From: Nitrospirota bacterium
Lineage (GTDB): Bacteria > Nitrospirota > Thermodesulfovibrionia > Thermodesulfovibrionales > JdFR-85
Direction: 5' to 3'
Assembly (NCBI GenBank): GCA_013151495.1
Contig: JAADIE010000079.1
Coordinates: forward strand, 1-45,044
Length of the DNA: 45,044 nucleotides
Shown: positions 17,448 through 25,297 of the stretch, piece after piece
Layout: every line of letters starts with the position of its first letter
Numbering within the stretch: position 1 is the stretch's first letter
Notes under the pieces: model-generated
Database searches by the model: none
What the model saw: only the letters and a program-made list of their open reading frames with translations
What the model was told of the DNA's origin: nothing
Translations under genes and position numbers: made by a program

Positions 17448-18230
17448 CTAACCAAAGAGCTCCTTTATCTTCCTGCCTATATCATCTGCCCTCATCAGGG
17501 CAGTGCCTATAAGTATCGCATCAACCCTGTGGGAGGCAATGAACTCTACATCAGCCCTTGTGTTAATCCCGCTTTCACTTACCACCACCCTGTCCGACGG
17601 GATATCCTTGAGCAACTCAATGGTTTTATTCAGGTCTATCTCAAGGGTCTTCAGGTTACGGTTGTTTATGCCTATAATTGGAAAATCAAGAAGTAATGCT
17701 GTATCAAGCTCTTTCCAGTGATGAACCTCAAAGAGCACCCCAAGGCCAAGCTCAGAGCTGAGATGAAAAAGCTCCTCAGCCTGGGCCCTTGAAAGCATGG
17801 CCGCAATCAATAGCACCGCATCTGCACCCTCGGCCCTTGCCTCATAGATCTGGTATTCATCAAAGATAAAGTCCTTCCTGAGTAGTGGCACCTGAACAGT
17901 CTGTCTTACCTGCCTGAGATAATCGAGACTTCCCTGAAAATAATCCTCCTCAGTCAGTACCGAAATACAAGCGGCACCATAATCTTGATAGATCTGTGCT
18001 ATCTCTACTGGAGAAAAGTCCTCCCTGATAAGCCCCTTCGATGGAGAGGCCCTTTTTATCTCACAGATGTATCTTATTGGTGTGCTCTCGGGTCTTTTTA
18101 TTGCCCCAAGAAAGTTCCTTGGTTCAGGGCTGTCAAGGGCCTTTGCCCTTACCTCCGACAAGGAAACCCGGGCCCTGGCTTCTTCGAGCCTTAACTTACG
18201 CCTTTGAAATATTTCCCTTAGAATATCCAT
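17448..18230 (-). CDS. trpC: Indole-3-glycerol phosphate synthase
   Basis: TIM-barrel enzyme of 260 residues that closes the ring of CdRP to indole-3-glycerol phosphate in tryptophan synthesis. Recognisable are ICEIKRASPSKG (about 55-66), the phosphate and substrate regions VLTEEDYFQGSLDYL and LLRKDFIFDEYQIYEA, and GINNRNLKTLEID. It stands alone, without other trp genes in the window. It is transcribed away from yicC across a 62-bp gap and converges on fhs. The start ATG at 18230 is preceded by GGTGG. Confidence 0.96.
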   Translation of the reverse strand: MDILREIFQRRKLRLEEARARVSLSEVRAKALDSPEPRNFLGAIKRPESTPIRYICEIKRASPSKGLIREDFSPVEIAQIYQDYGAACISVLTEEDYFQGSLDYLRQVRQTVQVPLLRKDFIFDEYQIYEARAEGADAVLLIAAMLSRAQAEELFHLSSELGLGVLFEVHHWKELDTALLLDFPIIGINNRNLKTLEIDLNKTIELLKDIPSDRVVVSESGINTRADVEFIASHRVDAILIGTALMRADDIGRKIKELFG

Positions 18231-18254
18231 ATTGCCACCATATATTTTAGAATT

Positions 18255-18285
18255 TTAACATTTTTCTTTGATTTTCTGATATAAT
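18255..18285 (+). promoter_or_regulatory. Promoter of yicC, -10 box 7 nt from the start codon
   Basis: TTAACA at 18255-18260, a 19-bp spacer and TGA-TATAAT (extended -10, hexamer 18280-18285) form a strong promoter. Only 7 nt separate the -10 from the ATG at 18293, so the expected transcription start falls at or next to the start codon, implying a leaderless mRNA. Confidence 0.72.
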
Positions 18286-18292
18286 CAATTCT

Positions 18293-19144
18293 ATGAAAAT
18301 TCAAAGTATGACCGGCTATGGCGAGGCCGAAGAGGGTGGCTTCAAGGTCGAGGTCAAATCTGTTAATCATCGGTTTCTTGATATCCATTTCAGAATGCCC
18401 TCCGTGCTTAACCCTCACGAATTGGAGCTAAAGAAGTTAGTTAAAGAGCGCTTTGCAAGAGGCCGTATTGATATAACCATATCCTTTACAGAAAACACCG
18501 ATATACAACTGAACATAAATCAGCAGGCAGCCCGGACTTTACTGGATAGCCTTGGCCAGATATGTCAGGCCCTGAAGCTTGAGAGCCGTCCTCAACTGGA
18601 TCATCTATTCTGGTTTCGTGATATTGTGTTTAAACAAACACCCGAGTTCAGGCCTGAAGAACTCTTTACCACCTTTCAAAAGGCCCTTGACGCCCTTGAG
18701 GAGATGAGGACAAAAGAGGGTGCCTTTTTGCTAAACAGTATCAACCAAATAGTAGAAAACATAGAGGGCCTTGTGGACAGAATCAGGAAAATTTCAGAAA
18801 ACTCAGCTTCAGGCCGATATGAGAATATAAAGCAAAAGGTTCAGGCTCTGGTGGAAAACATAGAAATAGATGAACAACGACTTCTTCAGGAGATCGCCTT
18901 CCTGGCTGACAGGGTAGACATCTCAGAGGAGATCACCAGGATCAAGAGCCATCTTAATCAGATGCGCAGCATCCTTTCAGAGGGTGGTCCTGTTGGTAGA
19001 AAACTGGACTTCTTGCTTCAGGAGCTAAACAGGGAGACAAACACCATAGGCTCAAAAAGCATAGACTATCAGGTTTCGGAACTGGTAATTAATGTTAAAA
19101 CAGAAATAGAAAAGATCAGAGAGCAGATCCAGAATCTGCAATAG
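18293..19144 (+). CDS. yicC: YicC/YloC family endoribonuclease-like protein
   Basis: A 283-residue member of the YicC/YloC family, whose E. coli member is an endoribonuclease acting on structured RNA. The conserved N-terminus SMTGYGEA (residues 5-12) fixes the start at the ATG of 18293. The C-terminal DUF1732 part contains VGRKLDFLLQELNRETNTIG near 240-259. No Shine-Dalgarno precedes the start, and the promoter lies directly upstream. It opens the conserved run yicC-remA-gmk-rpoZ-coaBC, shared with Firmicutes and many other phyla. Confidence 0.93.
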   Translation: MKIQSMTGYGEAEEGGFKVEVKSVNHRFLDIHFRMPSVLNPHELELKKLVKERFARGRIDITISFTENTDIQLNINQQAARTLLDSLGQICQALKLESRPQLDHLFWFRDIVFKQTPEFRPEELFTTFQKALDALEEMRTKEGAFLLNSINQIVENIEGLVDRIRKISENSASGRYENIKQKVQALVENIEIDEQRLLQEIAFLADRVDISEEITRIKSHLNQMRSILSEGGPVGRKLDFLLQELNRETNTIGSKSIDYQVSELVINVKTEIEKIREQIQNLQ

Positions 19145-19160
19145 CCTTTACAAATTAAGT

Positions 19161-19184
19161 CCTGGCCAATCAATACTGGCCAGG
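19161..19184. promoter_or_regulatory. GC-rich hairpin in front of remA
   Basis: CCTGGCCA (19161-19168) and its exact complement (19177-19184) flank an 8-nt loop in the 56-nt gap between yicC and remA. It ends 6 nt before the AGGAGG ribosome site of remA. There is no T tract, so it is more likely an RNA processing or translational element, or an operator, than a terminator. Confidence 0.5.
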
Positions 19185-19200
19185 TGGCAAAGGAGGAGTT

Positions 19201-19491
19201 ATGAAAAGGGATACTGCACCAGTGCTTGTTAACATTGGTTTTGGCAACATGGTCTCGGCCTCCCATGTAATTGCAATAGTTACACCTGGGTCTGCACCAA
19301 TGAAGCGCCTGAGAGATGAGGCAAAAAAGAGAGGTAAACTGGTCGATGCCACCGAGGGTCGCAGGACCAGATCGATAATCGTTACAGATAGCGACCATAT
19401 AATTCTCTCTGCCCTTCAGCCAGAAACCATTACTCAGAGATTTATAGGAAAGGAGGATGCCCACCACGAAGAAAAGGATCTCGAAGAATAA
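19201..19491 (+). CDS. remA: RemA-like regulator (DUF370)
   Basis: A 96-residue RemA/DUF370 protein. In Bacillus RemA is a ring-forming DNA-binding regulator of matrix and osmoprotection genes. Typical parts are [18 protein letters not shown] (about 10-27), a basic segment with [17 protein letters not shown] (about 31-47) and the [18 protein letters not shown] region. The acidic C-terminal tail overlaps gmk by 35 nt. The ribosome site AGGAGG lies 4 nt before the ATG, and a hairpin stands just upstream. Its role outside Firmicutes is not established. Confidence 0.9.
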   Translation: MKRDTAPVLVNIGFGNMVSASHVIAIVTPGSAPMKRLRDEAKKRGKLVDATEGRRTRSIIVTDSDHIILSALQPETITQRFIGKEDAHHEEKDLEE

Positions 19492-20095
19492 GGGAAATAT
19501 CTTTATAATATCAGCTCCATCTGGTGCAGGGAAAACCACCCTATGCAGGATGATACTTGAGCAGCTGGATGATATCGAGTTTTCCATCTCTTATACCACA
19601 AGACCGCCCCGTCCGGGTGAGGTAGATGGTCGAGATTATTATTTTGTATCAAAAGATGAATTCATGCAGATGGTTCAGGAGGAGGAGTTCATCGAGTGGG
19701 CAGAGGTGCATGGCAATCTTTATGGCACATCCAAAAAGAGACTCCTTGAGAGGGTCTCAAAGGGTATCGATGTGCTTTTAGATATCGACACCCAGGGAGC
19801 TGCGCAGATAAAGGAAAAGGGGCTTGAGGCTGTTTATATATTTATATTACCGCCATCCCTTTCAGTTCTCCGGGAAAGGCTGGAGGGAAGGGCCTCAGAT
19901 TCAGAGGATGTGATTAACAGAAGGCTTAAAAAGGCCGTAGAAGAGATAGCTGCCTATAAAATGTACAATTATGTTATTATAAATGATAAACTTGATGAGG
20001 CCTTTGAACTACTGAAGGCCGTGGTGCTTTCAAAGCGGGTGGCTATTGAAAGTATTGACACAGACTGGATTGAAGAGACCTTTTTAAAGGGATAA
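19457..20095 (+). CDS. gmk: Guanylate kinase
   Basis: GMP kinase of 212 residues, forming GDP with ATP. The P-loop [11 protein letters not shown] is at about residues 19-29. The GMP-binding region [20 protein letters not shown] and the lid with [10 protein letters not shown] are present. It begins inside remA, whose last 35 nt it overlaps, with AGGA 7 nt upstream of the ATG. In the operon it precedes rpoZ, a pairing seen in most bacteria, often linked to ppGpp metabolism; no spoT/rel gene is in the window. Confidence 0.96.
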   Translation: MPTTKKRISKNKGNIFIISAPSGAGKTTLCRMILEQLDDIEFSISYTTRPPRPGEVDGRDYYFVSKDEFMQMVQEEEFIEWAEVHGNLYGTSKKRLLERVSKGIDVLLDIDTQGAAQIKEKGLEAVYIFILPPSLSVLRERLEGRASDSEDVINRRLKKAVEEIAAYKMYNYVIINDKLDEAFELLKAVVLSKRVAIESIDTDWIEETFLKG

Positions 20096-20124
20096 ATTTT
20101 TAAAATTAAAGGAGGTCGGTCCGA

Positions 20125-20508
20125 ATGGATAGCATGGATATAATCTCTTTGCCGGTGGAGTTTGACAGCCAGAAGATTGATGGACGCTTCAGGCTTGTCA
20201 ATATAGCTGCTCAGAGGGCAAAGGAACTCGCCTCTGGGGCTGAGCCCAAGATCCAGACAAAGGCTAAAAAGGTTACCACCATTGCCATTCAGGAGGCTAT
20301 TGCCAACAAGATCGAGTTCCTCACCGGTGATGAGGCTGCAAGGGCAAAGGAACAATCCAAAAAGCTTGCCTTCAGAAAGCTACTTGAAGACCGTAAAAGG
20401 GAACTCGATGCCGAGGAGCTTTCAGAATTAGAAAAGGACCTTAATGTCTACATCAAGGAAAAAGAAGAGTCCATTACAGCAGATGAACTCTTCGACTCTG
20501 AAGAATAA
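20125..20508 (+). CDS. rpoZ: RNA polymerase omega subunit
   Basis: Omega subunit, 127 residues, assisting folding and assembly of the beta-prime subunit. The core GRFRLVNIAAQRAKEL at about residues 20-35 and the TTIAIQEAIANKI helix are characteristic. The C-terminal acidic, Lys/Glu-rich helical extension is longer than in many bacteria. A strong AAAGGAGG precedes the gene. Its end overlaps coaBC. Confidence 0.92.
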   Translation: MDSMDIISLPVEFDSQKIDGRFRLVNIAAQRAKELASGAEPKIQTKAKKVTTIAIQEAIANKIEFLTGDEAARAKEQSKKLAFRKLLEDRKRELDAEELSELEKDLNVYIKEKEESITADELFDSEE

Positions 20509-21667
20509 GACTATCCTGCTGGGTGTAACCGGTGGTATAGCTGCCTACAAATCCGCTGAACTAATCAGAAAACTCAAAAAAGAAGGCGCCTCTGTCAGGG
20601 TGGTGATGACAGAGGCCGCAACCAGATTCATACCTCCCCTTACACTTACAAGCCTTTCCGGCGAAGAGGTTTATACAGATATGTTTTCATCACCAATGGC
20701 CCACATAGAACTGCCCAGGGAGGCTGATCTGTTTCTCATAGCCCCTGTAACCGCCAACACCCTCTCAAGGCTTGCCTCTGGTGCGGCCGACGATATGGTT
20801 TCAGCCTGCTTTCTTGCCTTCAAGGGGCCTGTACTTTTAGCACCTGCCATGAACTGGCGAATGTATGAGCACCCGGCCACTCAGAAAAATCTTAAAACCC
20901 TTAAAGAGATGGGTTGTACTGAGATACCCCCTGACAAGGGTGAGCTGGCCTGCGGTGAACATGGTAGTGGCCGTATGGCAGACCTTGAGATAATACTTGA
21001 AGAGGTAAGGATTGCCTTAAGTAAAAAGGACCTTAGCGGAAAAAGGGTTGTTGTTACTGCAGGACCAACAAGAGAACAAATCGACCCTGTGAGATTTATA
21101 TCTAACAGGTCATCAGGTAAGATGGGTTATGCCCTTGCAAGGGTAGCCCGTAGAAGAGGAGCCGAGGTGGTATTGATAAGTGGACCAACCTCTCTGAACC
21201 CACCCCATTCTGTGGAGTTTGTCCAGGTAGAAAGTGCTGAACAGATGTATAAGGCTGTATTGGATAATTTAAAAGGGGCAGATCTTCTGGTGATGGCAGC
21301 AGCAGTGGCAGATTTCAGAGTAAAAGCCCCCTCTTCCGTAAAAAGAAAAAAGACCTCCCTCAGGAGTTTAGAGCTGCTTCCAACCGTTGACATCCTTGAA
21401 CGCATTGCAGCCCTCAAAAGAAGACCCTTTGTGATTGGCTTCTCTGCAGAAACTGGCCCGAATATTGCAACTGCTAATAGGAAACTAAAAGACAAAAAGA
21501 TGGATATGGTTGTTTTTAATGATGTTTCACAAAAGGATGCAGGCTTTGAGAGTGATACCAACAGGATTGTAATAATTGCCAGAGGGCTTGAAAAGGAGTA
21601 TCCTTTAATGAGCAAAGAGGCCTGTGCTGAGGTTATTTTTGATCACTATCTTGAGTTTGAATCATGA
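20483..21667 (+). CDS. coaBC: Bifunctional phosphopantothenoylcysteine decarboxylase/synthetase
   Basis: Two-domain coenzyme A biosynthesis enzyme. The N-terminal CoaC flavoprotein starts with LLGVTGGIAAYKSAELI and has the PAMNWRMYEHPATQ motif and a catalytic Cys in LACGEHGSGRMAD. The C-terminal CoaB part has VVTAGPTREQIDPVRFISN and the Asn/Lys residues of the synthetase. I use ATG at 20483, 26 nt inside rpoZ, giving about 394 residues; an in-frame ATG at 20444 has a better AAGGA site but would overlap rpoZ by 65 nt. Length and motifs are normal. Confidence 0.94.
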   Translation: MNSSTLKNKTILLGVTGGIAAYKSAELIRKLKKEGASVRVVMTEAATRFIPPLTLTSLSGEEVYTDMFSSPMAHIELPREADLFLIAPVTANTLSRLASGAADDMVSACFLAFKGPVLLAPAMNWRMYEHPATQKNLKTLKEMGCTEIPPDKGELACGEHGSGRMADLEIILEEVRIALSKKDLSGKRVVVTAGPTREQIDPVRFISNRSSGKMGYALARVARRRGAEVVLISGPTSLNPPHSVEFVQVESAEQMYKAVLDNLKGADLLVMAAAVADFRVKAPSSVKRKKTSLRSLELLPTVDILERIAALKRRPFVIGFSAETGPNIATANRKLKDKKMDMVVFNDVSQKDAGFESDTNRIVIIARGLEKEYPLMSKEACAEVIFDHYLEFES

Positions 21668-21729
21668 CATTATATGTCAGAGAACTGACGAATTTTGTTT
21701 CTTAAACCCACTGTTTCGGAGGTCGCCCT

Positions 21730-22848
21730 ATGTCAATGGAAGAGATTGAAAAACTGAGGGAGAGGGTAGAGAGGGATCCAGATTCCAAATTGTTTCTGCC
21801 ACTGGCAGAGGAGTACAGGAAAGCTGGAATGTATGAGGAGGCGATCGAGGTACTGGAGAAGGGGCTTCAGAGGCAGCCAGGCTATACATCTGCCAAGGTT
21901 GCCCTTGGAAAGATATACCTTGAACAGGGTCGTACCGACGATGCCAGAGCTGTATTTGAGGAAGTGGCTCTTACTGTGCCTGACAATATCTTTGTCAAGA
22001 AGAAGCTGGTGGAAATTTACAGAGCCAAGGGAGACAATGAAAAGGCCAAAGAGTATTGCAAAAAGGTTCTCGAGCTAAACCCCATGGATGAAGAAATCAA
22101 GGGCATTCTTGAGGAATTGCTGACCTCAGAGGCCAAAACCGAAATACCTACCGAAGAGCCAGAAAAAGAGGAGGTATTGACCGAGCCACCTGTTGTGGCA
22201 GAACCATCCTTTGAGGAGCCACAGGCAGAAGAGGTAGCCGAGGAGTTAGAGGATGTCGTTCATGAAGAGGTTACGGTTGCCCAGGAGTTTTCAGACAATA
22301 GTATTTCCTTTGATGAAGAACCCGGAGAGCAAATTCCAGTGAATGAAGATACCACCGGTGTTGAGCAGTACAATATACCTGAAGATGACATATCCTTCCA
22401 GCAATACAAAGACTTCTCAGCTTTTATCGGCGAGGAAATCCACGAACCAGAGGACCTCTCAAAGGAGGCCGTAGTGGAAGAGGGCCCTGAAGAGCCTCCC
22501 ATGTTTGCTCTGCCGGAGGAAACAACTGAAAAGTCTGATACTTCTGGGTATGGTCTCGTCAATTCTTCACTCCTTAATGCCTCCTATTTCCATCTGGTAG
22601 AGTCTGAAGAAGAGCTGATTGAAAAGGCAAACGAGCTGATAAGGTCTGAACAGTATATGAAGGCCTTTGATCTTTATGCCGAGGCCCTGAGGGAAAATCC
22701 TGACAATGCCCGTATCAGACAACGCATTGAGGAGCTTAAGCAACTCATGAAACTCCTGGGTAAAGATATAAATCAGCTGGTTCAGGAGTATGAAAAACTA
22801 CTAAAGGGGATAAAGGAGCGTAAGGATGAGTTTTTCAGAGGTCCTTAA
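21730..22848 (+). CDS. TPR protein with long acidic linker
   Basis: A cytoplasmic 372-residue protein without signal peptide. Residues about 15-125 form three or four tetratricopeptide repeats (AEEYRKAGMYEEAIEVLEKG, then LGKIYLEQGRTDDARAVFEE, and EIYRAKGDNEKAKEYCKKVL). Residues about 130-275 are a low-complexity linker rich in Glu, Pro and Val. A further TPR-like pair lies at about 295-345, followed by a short helical tail. The gene has a GGAGG site at 21718-21722. It overlaps the roadblock gene by 23 nt, so the two products are probably made together and may interact. Function unknown. Confidence 0.85.
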   Translation: MSMEEIEKLRERVERDPDSKLFLPLAEEYRKAGMYEEAIEVLEKGLQRQPGYTSAKVALGKIYLEQGRTDDARAVFEEVALTVPDNIFVKKKLVEIYRAKGDNEKAKEYCKKVLELNPMDEEIKGILEELLTSEAKTEIPTEEPEKEEVLTEPPVVAEPSFEEPQAEEVAEELEDVVHEEVTVAQEFSDNSISFDEEPGEQIPVNEDTTGVEQYNIPEDDISFQQYKDFSAFIGEEIHEPEDLSKEAVVEEGPEEPPMFALPEETTEKSDTSGYGLVNSSLLNASYFHLVESEEELIEKANELIRSEQYMKAFDLYAEALRENPDNARIRQRIEELKQLMKLLGKDINQLVQEYEKLLKGIKERKDEFFRGP

Positions 22849-23182
22849 AGAAACGGTAGATAGGGTCCCAGGGGCTGTGGCTGCACTAATTGTGGCATCT
22901 GACGGAATACCGGTTCAGGAGTATGCTGTGGAAAAGCTGATAGACTTTAATGACCTATCTGCAGAGGCCTCTACTTTGATCAAAGATATTGAGATGGCCT
23001 CAGAGGAATTAAAGCTTGGTCGGGCTAAGGAGTTTGCCCTTATCTCAGACCGCTGTGGTATTATCATGCACAGGATAACATCAGAATACTACTATTGCGT
23101 GGTAATAAGGCCAGATGGAAATTACGGAAAGGCCCGTTTTGTTATTAAAACAGTAATCCCCAGGATAGAAAAAGAGTTTTAA
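22826..23182 (+). CDS. Roadblock/LC7 domain protein
   Basis: A 118-residue single-domain protein of the roadblock/LC7 (MglB-like) type, visible in VPGAVAALIVASDGIPVQEY at about 14-33 and the two following helices and strands. Family members act as dimeric scaffolds or GTPase-activating proteins for Ras-like GTPases such as MglA; no such GTPase is in the window. It starts inside the TPR gene (23-nt overlap), with AAGGAGCG just upstream. It is placed ahead of the pepQ-efp-acc cluster. Confidence 0.82.
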   Translation: MSFSEVLKETVDRVPGAVAALIVASDGIPVQEYAVEKLIDFNDLSAEASTLIKDIEMASEELKLGRAKEFALISDRCGIIMHRITSEYYYCVVIRPDGNYGKARFVIKTVIPRIEKEF

Positions 23183-23217
23183 CACCAAAAATACCATCCT
23201 TTATCTCCATTATAAAT

Positions 23218-24279
23218 ATGCACAAAGCCCTTATCATCATAAAAGAGGCGCTTAAAAGGAAGCGTTTAAAGGCTTTACTTGTAACAAATATTAAAAATAT
23301 CCGGTATCTAAGCGGATTTACAGGCTCTACTGCCCTTTTATTGATTACCCAAAAGAGAGACTTCTTTATCACGGACTTCCGTTATAAGGAACAGTCCCTG
23401 AGGGAGGTCAGGGGCTTTGAGATCATTATACCTAAAGGAAAACCTCTTACTGTTGTCAAAAAGATTCTAAAAGGCCTTGACATTAAAAAAATAGGCTTCG
23501 AGGTTACTGCACCTTATAGCCTTTATGCCTCATTGAAAAAGGAACTAAAGCCAGTACCCACCGAGCATCTGGTAGAGAAGGCAAGAGAGATAAAGGAACA
23601 AGGAGAGATAAAACTTATAAAAGAGGCTGTGTTCAGGGCTGAAAGGGCTTTCCAGCAGATTAAGCCTCGAATCAGGAAGGGAGTCACAGAGCGTTCCATT
23701 GCCCTCAGGCTTGAGGAGGCTATTAAAAGACTGGGCTCAAAAAGGCTTCCCTTTGATATAATAGTAGCCTCAGGTGAAAACTCTGCCCTGCCCCATGCGG
23801 GAGTTACCAATCGGCGGCTAAGGGCCGGAGACCTGGTGGTCATCGACTGGGGTGCTGAAGCAGATGGATATTTCTCTGACATGACAAGGACCTTTTTACT
23901 TAAAGGACCTGATACAGAAAAAAAGATCAAAATATACAACATCGTATTAAAGGCCAATAAAAGGGCCCTGAAAGAAGCCAAGCCTGCAATGCCAGCAAAG
24001 GAACTGGATGCCAGGGCCCGGGATATAATCAAAGAGGCTGGCTATGGTGAGTTTTTCGGCCATGGCACAGGCCATGGTGTGGGGCTTGATATACATGAGG
24101 CTCCTCGTATATCATTTCTGAGTAAAGATGTGCTCAAAGAAGGTATGGTCTTTACCATCGAACCGGGTATTTATCTTTCTGGTATCGGTGGTGTTAGAAT
24201 AGAAGACATGGTCTATCTGACCAGTAAGGGGGCAAGGGTTTTAACCAGCCTTCCCAAAGACCTGGAAATATTAGGTTAG
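23218..24279 (+). CDS. pepQ: M24 family Xaa-Pro peptidase
   Basis: Aminopeptidase P/prolidase-type metallopeptidase of 353 residues. A creatinase-like N-terminal domain (about 1-130) precedes the pita-bread catalytic domain. The five dimetal ligands are visible: the Asp residues in VIDWGAEADGYFSDMTRTF, the His in GHGTGHGVGLDIHEAPR, and the Glu residues in EPGIYL and VRIEDM. It would cleave peptide bonds with proline in the second position. The synteny with efp, which resolves ribosome stalling at polyproline, is common. No Shine-Dalgarno is clear before the ATG. Confidence 0.92.
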   Translation: MHKALIIIKEALKRKRLKALLVTNIKNIRYLSGFTGSTALLLITQKRDFFITDFRYKEQSLREVRGFEIIIPKGKPLTVVKKILKGLDIKKIGFEVTAPYSLYASLKKELKPVPTEHLVEKAREIKEQGEIKLIKEAVFRAERAFQQIKPRIRKGVTERSIALRLEEAIKRLGSKRLPFDIIVASGENSALPHAGVTNRRLRAGDLVVIDWGAEADGYFSDMTRTFLLKGPDTEKKIKIYNIVLKANKRALKEAKPAMPAKELDARARDIIKEAGYGEFFGHGTGHGVGLDIHEAPRISFLSKDVLKEGMVFTIEPGIYLSGIGGVRIEDMVYLTSKGARVLTSLPKDLEILG

Positions 24280-24305
24280 GTAAGTATTTTTTTAGGAGGT
24301 AGTTG

Positions 24306-24866
24306 ATGATTTCAACCAACGACTTCAGACGGGGTACCAAGATCGAATACAAGGGCGAGCCCTACATGGTGATCGATTTTCAGCATGTTAAGATAGGCCG
24401 TGGTGGGGCCTTTGTAAGGGCAAAACTCAAGGGGCTCAAATCAGGTAAGATTATTGAAGAGACCTTTAACGCTGGCGATAAGATCCCAAAGGCTGACCTT
24501 GAGGAAAAGGAGATGCAATATCTGTATTCTCAGGACAACCTTTACTATTTCATGGACAACGAGACCTACGAGCAGATTCCTCTTACAGAGGAGCAGCTTG
24601 GTGAGGCCAGGCTTTACCTCAAGGAGAACATGAATGTCTATATACTTTATTATAAATCCGAGCCTATAGCTGTGGAGCTACCAAATTTTGTAGAGCTTCA
24701 GGTTGTACAGACTGAGCCAGGCGTAAAGGGTGATACAGCCTCTGGTGGCAGCAAACCTGCTACCCTTGAGACAGGTGCCACAGTAAAGGTACCTCTTCAT
24801 ATCAATGAAGGGGATATCATAAAGGTTGACACAAGAACCGGTGAATACATTGAAAGGGTCAAGTAA
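24306..24866 (+). CDS. efp: Translation elongation factor P, Arg at the loop tip
   Basis: EF-P of 186 residues with the three beta-barrel domains; it rescues ribosomes stalled on proline stretches. The start is ATG at 24306, six nt after AGGAGG; an in-frame TTG at 24303 is too close. The domain I loop that inserts into the peptidyl-transferase centre reads [10 protein letters not shown], so residue 32 is Arg where E. coli has Lys34 in a PGKG context. Arg at this place is rhamnosylated in Pseudomonas, but no EarP gene is seen here. The end overlaps accB by one nucleotide. Confidence 0.96.
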   Translation: MISTNDFRRGTKIEYKGEPYMVIDFQHVKIGRGGAFVRAKLKGLKSGKIIEETFNAGDKIPKADLEEKEMQYLYSQDNLYYFMDNETYEQIPLTEEQLGEARLYLKENMNVYILYYKSEPIAVELPNFVELQVVQTEPGVKGDTASGGSKPATLETGATVKVPLHINEGDIIKVDTRTGEYIERVK

Positions 24867-25297
24867 TGAATCTGGATGAGATCAAGGCAATAATCGATCT
24901 ATTAAAGGATACGGATATCTCCGAGATATCCATTGAAAAGGAAGGGGTTAAGCTAAAACTAAGACGCGAGCGATACCTGGGTGGTTTTGATATTGTTGAA
25001 AAACGGCCTGCCCCTGAGCAAAAGGAACCAGAGGCAGAGCAGGAAGAGACAAGCCACCTTTACACAGTTACTGCCCCTATAGTGGGCACCTTTTACCGGG
25101 CACCATCACCTGATGCCGAGCCCTTTGTTGAGGTAGGCTCAAAAGTGAAGAAAGGCCAGGTCCTCTGCATTATCGAGGCCATGAAACTGATGAACGAGAT
25201 AGAAAGCGAGATAGATGGTGTCGTGGTAAGGATACTTGTAGAAAATGGCCAGCCTGTTGAGTATGGCGAGCCCCTTTTCCTGATCGAACCACTATGA
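24866..25297 (+). CDS. accB: Acetyl-CoA carboxylase biotin carboxyl carrier protein
   Basis: BCCP of 143 residues, carrier of the biotin that shuttles CO2 in the first step of fatty acid synthesis. The biotinylation motif EAMKLMNE places the modified Lys at residue 107. The characteristic thumb preceding it, [17 protein letters not shown], and an N-terminal helix followed by a Pro/Glu-rich linker (about 45-65) are present. It is translationally coupled to efp (TAATG) and accC (ATGA). Confidence 0.96.
   Translation: MNLDEIKAIIDLLKDTDISEISIEKEGVKLKLRRERYLGGFDIVEKRPAPEQKEPEAEQEETSHLYTVTAPIVGTFYRAPSPDAEPFVEVGSKVKKGQVLCIIEAMKLMNEIESEIDGVVVRILVENGQPVEYGEPLFLIEPL

Noticed and set aside
20444-20482. 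Earlier coaBC start at 20444
   Set aside because: It has a fair AAGGA site but would overlap rpoZ by 65 nt and add residues that do not belong to the family; kept only as an alternative.
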